Positions 1 to 6,484 of a stretch of DNA of 8,527 nucleotides are shown one piece after another; positions within the stretch are counted from its first letter, which is position 1, and the number at the start of each line of letters is the position of its first letter. Origin of the DNA: Rhodoferax sp. (GTDB taxonomy: Bacteria > Pseudomonadota > Gammaproteobacteria > Burkholderiales > Burkholderiaceae_C); assembly GCA_017880985.1 (NCBI GenBank), contig JADGRK010000083.1:1-8527 (forward strand), read 5' to 3'. A program made the translations under genes and the position numbers. The notes below the pieces were generated by a model. The model searched no databases. It was not told where the DNA came from and saw nothing but the letters and a program-made list of their open reading frames with translations.

Positions 1-1
1 T

Positions 2-139
2 GTGCTGGGCAGCAAGTCGATCAAATGGAACTTCACCAAATTTCTGGTCGCCAGGGACGGCTCGGTGGTCAAACGCTACGCGCCGACCGATACACCGGCC
101 AGCCTGACAGCCGATATTGAAGTTGCGCTGGCGGCTTGA
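2..139 (+). CDS. Glutathione peroxidase, C-terminal end (partial)
   Basis: The 3' end of a glutathione peroxidase-family gene enters from the left edge; 45 codons and a TGA stop are visible. The translation contains IKWNFTKFLV followed by RDGSVVKRYAPTDTP, the C-terminal signature of bacterial GPx proteins. In this family W and N of the WNFTKF motif are two members of the catalytic tetrad (Cys, Gln, Trp, Asn); the Cys and Gln would lie upstream, outside the window. Full proteins are about 160 residues, so roughly the last quarter is present. The family reduces hydrogen peroxide and organic hydroperoxides with thioredoxin or glutathione, normally in the cytoplasm. It is unrelated in function to the catabolic cluster that follows and is separated from it by 420 bp and a change of strand. 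Confidence 0.92.
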   Translation: MLGSKSIKWNFTKFLVARDGSVVKRYAPTDTPASLTADIEVALAA

Positions 140-540
140 CCTTGCGATTTGGTCGCTGACCCGGCGGGGCTGATTCGGACGCCGGGGGCTCATGCGCTTC
201 GCTTTTTGAAATCGCCCCCGACATCCGAACCACCCCCACCTTACGTTGTTAGCCGTCCGGGTCGACGGGGATCATGGCAGAACTATGCCAGCGGTATCGT
301 CATGACCTGGCCATTGGTGGTCGGGTGACGGCAAAAGACACGTTCCCGACATACAACTTCTCAATCTGCTTGCCCCAGACCCGACATTGGGATTGGCGTG
401 AGTTCCAAAATTTGGCGTTCAAATTGGCTTCTCGGCGCCACTCGATTACCTTTGGGATGACTGGCAACGGGAAAAACTATATCTGCGCCATCTTTACAAG
501 CCAAACAGGCCAGTAGCCCCCGCAGATACTGCGCAAGCAG
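140..540. other. Intergenic stretch without a supportable gene
   Basis: About 400 bp between the glutathione peroxidase stop and the regulator's terminator. It holds the inverted repeat at 158-263 and an 80-codon open frame (ATG 274, stop 514-516). That frame has weak G/C preference at third positions, unlike every real gene here, and its product (beginning MAELCQRYRH, ending IFTSQTGQ) matches no family I recognise. A GGGG lies just upstream of the ATG but is a poor ribosome binding site. The base composition from about 330 to 520 is lower in GC than the neighbours, so it may be an acquired or decayed segment. I do not call a gene; if the 80-codon frame were real it would be an orphan. Confidence 0.5.
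158..263. repeat. Extended imperfect inverted repeat (hairpin/cruciform)
   Basis: Inner arms at 174-189 and 214-229 pair at 14 of 16 positions around a 24-nt loop. Both mismatches are C/A on the plus strand but become G-U on the minus strand, so a minus-strand RNA would form an unbroken 16-bp stem. Outer arms GACCCGG (158-164) and CCGGGTC (257-263) also pair perfectly. No T-run follows on either side, so it is not a standard intrinsic terminator. It lies just downstream of the glutathione peroxidase gene and downstream of the minus-strand araC-type gene. It could be a bidirectional transcription barrier or a dispersed palindromic repeat; the sequence alone does not decide. Confidence 0.55.
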
Positions 541-576
541 CTATAAAAACAACAGCAAAACCTATCGACTTTGCTG
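541..576 (-). terminator. Rho-independent terminator of the AraC-type gene
   Basis: Read on the minus strand, CAGCAAA (576-570) and TTTGCTG (559-553) form a perfect 7-bp stem with a 10-nt loop, followed at once by TTGTTTTTAT. The loop contains the TAG stop codon of the regulator gene (564-562), so the hairpin begins inside the last codons. The stem is short and A/T-rich, so efficiency may be moderate. Confidence 0.5.
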
Positions 577-1577
577 CTTGGCCCGCCACTCGCCGGGGCT
601 GTGCCCGGTCCAGCGTTTGAAGGCCCGGTTGAACGCACTGGCCTCCGAGAAGCCCAGGCGCTGGGCAATGTCGACAAACGTGTCATCGGTGTCGGCCACC
701 GCGGTGCACGCGGCCTCCTTGCGCACCGCATCCACCACATCGGAGTAACTCAGGCCCTGGCTTTGCAGGCGGCGGGCAAACACCCGGTCGCTCAAGGCAA
801 ACTGCTCGGCGGCGGCCGAGCGTTCCGGCACGCCGGTCGTCAGGTTCGCCCCCAGCCAGTGGCGGACCTGGGCCGAGAAGTCGGGGGTGTCGCTCAGGGC
901 GGCCAGGCGCGCCGCTGCGTATTCGCGGTGCATGGCGGCAAGCTGTGTGTCGGCTTGCGGCAGGGCTCGGTCCAGCAAAGTGTTGTCCAGGTGCAGGCCG
1001 CTGAAAGCCTGGTTGAAATCCACCCCGGTTTGAAATACCGTCTGGTAGCCCGCCAGCGGCCCCAGTTGGCTGTGGCTGAACTGCACCCGCGCCGGGACGA
1101 AGCGGTGGTCGGTGACCCAGCGGCTGAAGCTCACCACGGCGGCCAGCACGGCTTCGATCTGGTGCGGGCTGAAGGCCAGTTCGCCTTGCTGGGGGTGGTA
1201 AATCACCCAGCTTTTCAAGTCGCCGCCCACGATCTGGAAGCGCCCGCCGTCACTGATCAGGCGCTGAAACTTTTGCACCAGCGCAATCGCCTCGCGCAGC
1301 GTGGGCGAGGACTGGAAGATGAAGCTCACCACGTTGAAGCTGGCCGGGGCCCCACCAGGCTACCGGCTTTGAGGCCAAAGCCGGGGTCCTGGGTCAGTTC
1401 GGCGGCGGCGCGCCACAGCCGGGTGATGTCGTCGATGGGCCAGCGCTCGTCGGTCAACTGCTGGGCACCCAGCCCCGCGTGGGCCAGCAGTTGCGTGCGG
1501 GTCAGGCCGTGGCGTTCGGCGGCAGCGAGCACGGTGTTGATCCAGCTCATGGAAACACTGGCTTGTGCGGTCAACAT
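562..1577 (-). pseudogene. AraC-family transcriptional regulator, frameshifted
   Basis: Two minus-strand frames together make one AraC-type regulator of about 337 residues. The first (1577-1326) gives MLTAQASVSMSWINTVLAAA up to FGLKAGSLVGP, then runs out of frame to a stop. The second (in frame from about 1347 down to 562) continues with PASFNVVSFIFQSSPTLREA and ends in a helix-turn-helix with DIAQRLGFSEASAFNRAFKR and WTGHSPGEWR. The N-terminal part matches the arabinose-binding-like domain common in this regulator group, and the C-terminal part the AraC DNA-binding domain. The break lies in GGGGCCCC at 1346-1353; restoring the frame needs one added base or two removed. Start ATG at 1577-1575 has AGGAG six bases upstream. 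It is divergent from the operon starting at 1674 and, if intact, is its likely activator. Either a true pseudogene or a homopolymer sequencing error; the rest of the frame is undamaged. Confidence 0.85.
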
Positions 1578-1673
1578 GGGCGGCTCCTGAAGTCAAGGGG
1601 TTCGCTATGATAAACAGCTAGCATTGCACGCTGAGGCAGAGCTTAGACAAATAACAACCGCAATGGAGACACC
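1578..1673. promoter_or_regulatory. Divergent regulator/operon control region
   Basis: This 96-bp gap separates the starts of two divergent genes and must hold both promoters and any operator. TATGAT at 1606-1611 (plus), overlapping TATCAT on the minus strand, is the best -10-like hexamer in either direction. No good -35 partner is present for either, as is common for AraC-activated promoters. Ribosome binding sites are clear: AGGAG (minus, 1588-1584) for the regulator and GGAGA (1665-1669), four bases before the ATG at 1674. I could not define a confident operator repeat. Functional role is inferred from layout. Confidence 0.5.
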
Positions 1674-2444
1674 ATGCATATTCCCTCACTCAAAGACCAG
1701 GTCAGCGCCGAAGAATGGCAATTGCGCGTTGACCTGGCCGTCTGCTACCGGCTGGTGGCGCTGTACGGCTGGAGCGATCTGGTGTTTACCCACATCAGCG
1801 CCAAGCTGCCCGAGTCGGTCTCCGGCGCAGGGGCGCACCAGTTCTTGATCAACCCCTATGGCTTGATGTTTGACGAGATCACCGCGAGCTCGCTGGTGAA
1901 GGTGGATGAGCAGTGCAACAAGGTCATTGACACGCCCTTCCCCGTGAACCCCGCCGGTTTTGTGATCCACAGCGCGGTGCATGCGGCACGTGCCGATGCC
2001 GGTTGCGTGTTGCACACCCACACCCGTGCGGGTGTGGCGGTGAGTGCACAACAGTGCGGCGTGTTGCCCATCAGCCAGCAGTCCACTTTTGTACTGGCCT
2101 CGCTGGCCTACCACGCGTACGAAGGCGTGGCCATTCGCGATGACGAAAAGGTGCGGCTGCAGGCCGATATGGGCAGCGCCAATTTTCTGATGCTGCGCAA
2201 CCACGGCTTGCTGGTGGTGGGCAAGACCATTGCAGATGCCTTCCTCAGCATGTACACCTTTGAGAATACCTGCCGCATCCAGATCGATGCGCAGGCCGGG
2301 GGTGCCCTGACCGAAGTCAACCCGCTCATCGTCAAGGGCGTGGCCCAGGCCATGCGGGTGCAGACCGGCGGCATGGGCGGCGCGTTTGTCTGGCCCTCGC
2401 TGATCCGCAAGCTCGACAAACTCGACGACAGCTACAAAAGCTGA
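1674..2444 (+). CDS. Class II aldolase/adducin-family protein
   Basis: A 256-residue class II aldolase-fold protein and first gene of the operon. Family members use a divalent metal, usually zinc, to cleave or form C-C bonds next to a carbonyl, or act as related decarboxylases or epimerases. Metal-ligand histidines are visible: H114 and H116 in CVLHTHTRAG and H177 in LMLRNHGLLV. The segment NPAGFVIHSAVHAARADAGC aligns with the region that carries the catalytic glutamate of L-fuculose-1-phosphate aldolase (E73); by spacing to the histidines this position is G95, so classic aldolase chemistry is uncertain. This Gly form recurs in a large uncharacterised 'class II aldolase/adducin' subfamily, by recollection. 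Start ATG 1674 is supported by GGAGA upstream. The stop is 11 bp from the next gene, indicating co-transcription. Cytoplasmic, with no signal peptide. Fold is certain; substrate unknown. Confidence 0.9.
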   Translation: MHIPSLKDQVSAEEWQLRVDLAVCYRLVALYGWSDLVFTHISAKLPESVSGAGAHQFLINPYGLMFDEITASSLVKVDEQCNKVIDTPFPVNPAGFVIHSAVHAARADAGCVLHTHTRAGVAVSAQQCGVLPISQQSTFVLASLAYHAYEGVAIRDDEKVRLQADMGSANFLMLRNHGLLVVGKTIADAFLSMYTFENTCRIQIDAQAGGALTEVNPLIVKGVAQAMRVQTGGMGGAFVWPSLIRKLDKLDDSYKS

Positions 2445-2455
2445 GGGGCCCCGGC

Positions 2456-4075
2456 ATGACTACAGCAAGTTATCAGTCCGATGTGCTGGTGGTGGGGGGT
2501 GGCCTGGCCGGTATCGTGACGGCCATCGAGTGTTTGCGTGCGGGCAAAAGCGTCACGCTGGTGGACCGCGACACACCCGAGCGCGTGGGCGGTCTGGCGC
2601 TGTGGGCCTTTGGCGGCATGGCGCTGGTGGATACGCCGCTGCAGCGGCGCATGAAGCTCAAGGATTCACCCGAATTAGCCTTGGCCGACTGGCTGCGCTT
2701 TGGCGAACTGGGTGAGGACGATGTGCTGCCGCGCCAGTGGGCCAGCTATTACGTGGAACACTCGCGCGAACAGGTGTACGACTGGGTGATCGACCACGGC
2801 CTCAAGTTCATGCCCGCCGTCAATTGGGTGGAGCGTGGCATGCAAGGCGACGGCAACACCCTGCCGCGTTACCACGTGGTGTGGGGCACCTCGCGCCACC
2901 TCACGCTGCGCATGATCGAAGTCATGCAGCAGGCCAGCACGGGCAAGCGTTTGAACCTGCTCAGCCGCCATCGCATTATCGCGTTGGACGCGCAGAACGG
3001 CACGGTCACCGGTGCCACCGGCATCAACGAAGCCACGGGTCAGGAGGTGCGTTTTAGCGCGCAGGCGGTGGTGCTGGCTATGGGCGGCATCAACGGCAGC
3101 CACGAAGAGACGCGCGCCAATTGGGTCCAAAGCCGCCCCCTGCCAGCCACCCTGCTCAACGGTGCCCACCCGTTTGCCGATGGCAAGCTGCACCACTTGG
3201 TGGCCGGGTTGGGCGGGAACATCACCCATGCGGGCGAGATGTGGAACTACGCCGCCGGCTTTCCCCACCCGCAGCCGCATTTCGCGGGCCATGGCCTGTC
3301 GGCCATTCCCTGCAAGTCGGCGCTGTGGCTCAACCACAAGGGCGAGCGCATCGGCCCGCAACCGCTGGTCACGGGCTTTGACACCCACGAGTTGTGCCAG
3401 CGCGTCGCTGCGCAAGAGAAGCCCTACACCTGGCAGCTGATGAACTGGCGCATCGCCGTCAAGGAGTTCGCCATCTCTGGCTCCGAGCACAACCAGCGTA
3501 TCCGCGATTTGCAGTTCCCCCTGTTCCTCAAGGAAACCCTGCTGGGCAACCACCGTCTGGTCAAGCAAATGGCGGCTGAGAGCAAACACTTTCTGGTGGA
3601 CGACACCCTGGCCGGGCTGTGCACCAAGATGAATGCACTGACCGGCACGCAGGACGTGAAACCCGAGGTGCTGCAACACACAGCGGATGCGTTTGACGCC
3701 AACTTCTCGCGCGGCGATTCCGTGGTCAATGACGACCAGATTCGCCGCATCGAACACGCCCGCCACTGGGGGCCGGATCGCTTACGCACCTGCAAACCGG
3801 CACCGTTACAAAAGCCCGGCGCCGGGCCGTATATTGCCATCCAGATGCAGCTCATCACCCGCAAGAGCCTGGGCGGCTTGCAGACCGATCTGCAAAGCCG
3901 CGTGCTCAATGCCGCAGGCCAACCGATGCCGGGCTTGTACTGCGTGGGCGAGGCGGCGGGCTTTGGCGGCGGCGGTGCCAGTGGCAAACGTTCGCTGGAG
4001 GGCACCTTCCTGCCCGGCTGCATTCTCACGGCGCGTGCTGCGGCACGTTCCATCAATACAGGTCGCGGCCTCTGA
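2456..4075 (+). CDS. FAD-binding dehydrogenase (fumarate reductase/KSTD-type)
   Basis: A 539-residue flavoprotein. The N-terminus has a Rossmann FAD motif, VVGGGLAG (GxGxxG, G14-G16-G19), with acidic D37 at the end of the second strand (VTLVDRD). The C-terminus has YCVGEAAGFGGGGASGKRS followed by LEGTFLPGCILTARAAARS, the second FAD-contact region typical of the fumarate reductase/3-ketosteroid dehydrogenase superfamily. Length and these end motifs fit the group of 'putative FAD-binding dehydrogenases' of about 550 residues. Such enzymes oxidise or reduce a C-C bond next to a carbonyl or carboxylate. No Tat or Sec signal is present, so it should be cytoplasmic. GAGGGG precedes the ATG, and the gene lies 11 bp after the aldolase and 43 bp before the ThDP enzyme. 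Likely role: desaturation of an intermediate handled by its neighbours; the electron acceptor is unknown. Confidence 0.9.
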   Translation: MTTASYQSDVLVVGGGLAGIVTAIECLRAGKSVTLVDRDTPERVGGLALWAFGGMALVDTPLQRRMKLKDSPELALADWLRFGELGEDDVLPRQWASYYVEHSREQVYDWVIDHGLKFMPAVNWVERGMQGDGNTLPRYHVVWGTSRHLTLRMIEVMQQASTGKRLNLLSRHRIIALDAQNGTVTGATGINEATGQEVRFSAQAVVLAMGGINGSHEETRANWVQSRPLPATLLNGAHPFADGKLHHLVAGLGGNITHAGEMWNYAAGFPHPQPHFAGHGLSAIPCKSALWLNHKGERIGPQPLVTGFDTHELCQRVAAQEKPYTWQLMNWRIAVKEFAISGSEHNQRIRDLQFPLFLKETLLGNHRLVKQMAAESKHFLVDDTLAGLCTKMNALTGTQDVKPEVLQHTADAFDANFSRGDSVVNDDQIRRIEHARHWGPDRLRTCKPAPLQKPGAGPYIAIQMQLITRKSLGGLQTDLQSRVLNAAGQPMPGLYCVGEAAGFGGGGASGKRSLEGTFLPGCILTARAAARSINTGRGL

Positions 4076-4118
4076 GACCTGTCCGCATTTCCCTATAAAA
4101 ATTCTGAGGAGCCCCCCA

Positions 4119-5774
4119 ATGTCCAATGGCGCTAATGCCCTGATCCGAACCCTGGTCGATGCCGGCATCACCACCTGCTTTACCAACCCCGGCACGTCCG
4201 AGATGCATTTCGTGGCCGCGCTCGACACCGTGCCCGAAATGCGCGCGGTGCTGGCCTTGTTCGAAGGCGTAGCCACCGGCGCGGCCGACGGCTACGGCCG
4301 TATGGCCGACAAGCCCGCCGCCACGCTGCTGCACCTGGGCTGCGGCCTGGGCAATGGCCTGGCCAACCTGCACAACGCACGCAAGGGCCGGGTGCCCATA
4401 CTGAACATCGTGGGCGACCACGCCACCCACCACGTGCAGTACGACGCGCAACTGCAGTCGGATATCGAAACCGTGGCGCGCAATGTGTCGCCTTGGGTGC
4501 GCACCTCCAAGAGTACGCAGGACCTGTGCAAAGACGCGGCCGAGGCCATTGGCGCTTGCATGGGCCCGCCGGGGCAGGTCGCCACGCTGATCCTGCCGGC
4601 CGACGTGTCATGGGGCGAAGGCGGCGTGCCCGCAGCGCCGCCCATCCTCATCCCGCCAGCGGCGGCGGACGACGCCACCGTGGCGGCCATCGCCCTGGCC
4701 CTGCAAGGCGAAGGCAAGAAGGCCATTCTGCTGGGGGGCCGCGCCTTGCGTGCCCCCGCGTTGATGGCGCTGGCACGCATCGCCGCCGAGACCGGTGCCA
4801 AGCTGTTTGCCGAAGTCTTCCCCACGCGCCTTGAGCGCGGTGCGGGCTTGCCACCGGTGGAGCGTATCGCCTACCTGGCCGAACTGGCGTCGGTGCAGTT
4901 GGCCGGGCTGGACCACCTGATCCTGGTGGATGCCAAGGCGCCCGTTTCGTTCTTCGCCTACCCTGGCAAGAAGAGCTACCTGGTGCCTGACGGCTGCCAG
5001 TTGCACACCTTGGCGTCATACACACAGGACGTGACCGGTAGTCTGGACAAGCTGTCCAAGGCCGTCGGTGCCGAGCAGGCCACGCCCGTACTGCAGGCAC
5101 CCAAGCGCCCGGGCCTTCCGCGTGGCAAATTCACCGCCGACAAGGTCTGCAAGGCCATTGGGCAGCTGATGCCGGAAAACGCCATCATCGTGGACGAAGC
5201 GCAGACCTCCGGCATCATGCTGGCCATGTACACCGCGGGCGCGCCCCGCCACGATGTGGTCACGCTCACGGGCGGCGCCATTGGCCAGGGCCTGCCCAAC
5301 GCCGTGGGTGCGGCCATTGCCTGCCCGCAGCGCAAGGTGATTGCCCTGGCCGGCGACGGTTCGGCCATGTACACCATCCAGGCCTTGTGGACCATGGCGC
5401 GCGAGAAGCTCGACGTCATCAATATCATCTTCAACAACCGCTCCTACGCCATCCTCAACGTCGAGTTGCAGCGCGTAGGTGCGGTCGGTGCCAGCGACAA
5501 GGCCAAAGCCCAGCTCGACCTGCGCACGCCGCCGATTGATTTTGTGCGCTTGGGGGAGGGTATGGGTGTGGCCTCCAAACGCGCCACCACCACCGAAGAG
5601 TTTTTGGCGGCTTTCGAGCACGCACTGCGCACCCCGGGTCCGCATCTCATTGAGGCCATCGTGCCCCCGAGCTTGACCGGGCTAAAACTGCGCGTGTTGC
5701 CGCACCTGCTGCAATCGCTGGCCAATCTGCCGCAGCCTATTGCGCGGGCCTTCAAGCGCGCAATCGCGCCCTGA
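4119..5774 (+). CDS. Thiamine-diphosphate enzyme, acetolactate synthase large subunit-like
   Basis: A 551-residue ThDP-dependent enzyme with the usual three domains. The N-terminal PYR domain begins MSNGANALIRTLVDAGITTC and holds the conserved ThDP-activating glutamate E49 in LFEGVATGAADGYGRM. A central transhydrogenase-like domain follows (about 190-330), then the PP domain with the cofactor motif GDGS at 412-415 ending in NN at 439-440. The sequence closely resembles the family annotated 'acetolactate synthase catalytic subunit' of about 514 residues, many of which are not true biosynthetic acetolactate synthases; no regulatory ilvN-like gene is present. Candidate reactions are 2-oxo acid decarboxylation, carboligation, or cleavage of a diketone. 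ATG 4119 is chosen because GAGGAG (4106-4111) sits seven bases upstream and homology begins there, although the frame is open back to 3687. A tail of about 35 residues after HLIEAIVPP is longer than I expect for the family. Last gene of the operon. Confidence 0.92.
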   Translation: MSNGANALIRTLVDAGITTCFTNPGTSEMHFVAALDTVPEMRAVLALFEGVATGAADGYGRMADKPAATLLHLGCGLGNGLANLHNARKGRVPILNIVGDHATHHVQYDAQLQSDIETVARNVSPWVRTSKSTQDLCKDAAEAIGACMGPPGQVATLILPADVSWGEGGVPAAPPILIPPAAADDATVAAIALALQGEGKKAILLGGRALRAPALMALARIAAETGAKLFAEVFPTRLERGAGLPPVERIAYLAELASVQLAGLDHLILVDAKAPVSFFAYPGKKSYLVPDGCQLHTLASYTQDVTGSLDKLSKAVGAEQATPVLQAPKRPGLPRGKFTADKVCKAIGQLMPENAIIVDEAQTSGIMLAMYTAGAPRHDVVTLTGGAIGQGLPNAVGAAIACPQRKVIALAGDGSAMYTIQALWTMAREKLDVINIIFNNRSYAILNVELQRVGAVGASDKAKAQLDLRTPPIDFVRLGEGMGVASKRATTTEEFLAAFEHALRTPGPHLIEAIVPPSLTGLKLRVLPHLLQSLANLPQPIARAFKRAIAP

Positions 5775-5791
5775 CAGCCGTCTTTGTTTGA

Positions 5792-5813
5792 AGCCCCCGC
5801 AGCGGCGCGGGCT
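5792..5813 (+). terminator. Possible terminator hairpin after the operon
   Basis: AGCCCCCGC (5792-5800) and GCGCGGGCT (5805-5813) form a 9-bp GC-rich stem with one mismatch and a 4-nt loop, 17 bp after the ThDP enzyme stop. No T-run follows (GTGGTGGTTAC), so it would be an atypical intrinsic terminator or only an RNA 3'-end stabiliser. Confidence 0.35.
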
Positions 5814-5820
5814 GTGGTGG

Positions 5821-6001
5821 TTACAAGGGCACGGGAACCGTAGGTGACCAAGTCCCCCTTATGAGACAAATCGGCGATGCGCACGTGCGACTTGGTGCGT
5901 TCCAAAATGGTCTTGCACAAAGGCAAGAACTCTGCTTCCTCAAACGCGGCGTGGGCGGCGTAGTCCAGCACCAGTGCTTCGACTGCAGCGTTACTTCTGG
6001 T
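5821..6001 (-). pseudogene. Hemerythrin-like fragment, 5'-truncated
   Basis: The minus strand reads VEALVLDYAAHAAFEEAEFL then PLCKTILERTKSHVRIADLS. The pattern H-x3-EE-x2-FLP is the third-helix signature of bacterial hemerythrin (HHE) domains, in which His and Glu bind the di-iron centre. The expected first half of such a protein (about 130-190 residues) is missing: the readable homology stops at the left edge of the inverted-repeat element at 6002, where the frame meets a stop soon after. Towards its 3' end the frame is also abnormal, running open into the antisense of the ThDP gene, whereas another frame stops at 5823-5821. I read it as a relic cut by the element. The family assignment rests on a short stretch and is tentative. 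Confidence 0.45.
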
Positions 6002-6154
6002 GTGTTGCCGCCGATGTCAATTTGACCACCCCTACCGATTTTGACTGACCGGGGACAGTGGCCCTGCCGCTCGCATAGACACTCAGAATTCTCCGCTAGT
6101 CGGGTGGTCACCGATTCTCGGCACACCTGGTCAATTTGGCACTGGCCGCAACAC
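6002..6154. mobile_element. Transposase-less IS-derived element (MITE-like, IS21-type ends)
   Basis: Arms 6002-6050 and 6154-6106 are inverted repeats matching at 33 of 49 ungapped positions. Both begin GTGTTGC and share TTGACCA and CCGA blocks and a final TGACC. Each arm holds two GGTCA units facing outward, 23 bp apart (left on the minus strand from 6050 and 6027, right on the plus strand from 6106 and 6129). Subterminal repeated transposase-binding units and TGT...ACA tips are features of IS21-family ends, so I infer a relic of such an element. The 55-bp core (6051-6105) has no coding capacity. No target-site duplication of 4-8 bp is visible, and different truncated genes flank the two sides, as expected after an IS-mediated deletion rather than a clean insertion. 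Confidence 0.6.
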
Positions 6155-6484
6155 CTGCCAGACGGCTGCGGCGACGCTGACTACCTGCAAGCGCTGGAGC
6201 AGGCACTGCTTGCCCTGGGCAGCCGCTTCAAGCCATCCCTGGTGATCTATCTCGCAGCTGCCGACCCTTTTGAAGGAGACCGTCTGGGCCGCCTGAAGCT
6301 CAGTTACGACGGCCTCCAAGCGCGTGACCGTCGTGTGTTCGACTGGGCTTGGCAGCGGCGTGTGCCCCTGGCCATGACCATGGCGGGCGGCTATGGCCAC
6401 CGGATTGAAGAGACGGTACAAGTACAGATCAACACTTGGCGTGTGGCGGTTGAATATTGGCGGCGCTGGCAACAGTGCCGATGA
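6155..6484 (+). pseudogene. Histone deacetylase-family fragment, 5'-truncated
   Basis: About 109 residues of the C-terminal part of a histone deacetylase/acetoin-utilisation-type amidohydrolase. Homology starts exactly at the right edge of the inverted-repeat element with LPDGCGDADYLQALEQALLA. It continues through YLAAADPFEGDRLGRLKLS, where the Asp of ADPFEGD (codon 6263-6265) is the third zinc ligand in this fold, and MAGGYG (around 6386-6394), where Tyr is the catalytic tyrosine. It ends at a TGA (6482-6484). Complete bacterial members are about 300 residues, so the first two thirds, including the His-His pair and the other zinc ligands, are absent. An ATG-initiated frame exists from 6041 but its first 38 codons are the element's own sequence, not homologous residues. 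It cannot encode a working deacetylase. Typical targets of the family are acetylated lysines, polyamines or small amides. Confidence 0.75.

Noticed and set aside
241..256. ACGTTGTTAGCC resembling the 3' end of an integron attC site before a small open frame
   Set aside because: GTTAGCC breaks the GTTRRRY consensus, no RYYYAAC partner sits at the matching position, and no second attC follows the small frame.
274..516. 80-codon open frame in the 5' intergenic region
   Set aside because: Poor third-position G/C bias compared with real genes here, weak ribosome binding site and no recognisable family, so it is described only within the intergenic entry.
571..1590. 339-codon plus-strand open frame opposite the AraC-type gene
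   Set aside because: Antisense of a clear regulator gene; its product is a low-information Arg/Gly/His/Val-rich sequence with no family resemblance, typical of high-GC antisense frames.
2675..3766. 363-codon minus-strand open frame opposite the flavoprotein gene
   Set aside because: Shadow frame; the plus-strand flavoprotein has FAD motifs at both ends and full family length.
3687..4118. N-terminal extension of the ThDP enzyme frame back to 3687
   Set aside because: Overlaps the flavoprotein gene, is Arg/Ser/Pro-rich and non-homologous; ATG 4119 has a strong GAGGAG site and starts where the family starts.
6136..6151. TGGCAC-N5-GCAA resembling a sigma-54 promoter
   Set aside because: The -12 element lacks TTGC, and the bases are explained as part of the right inverted-repeat arm.
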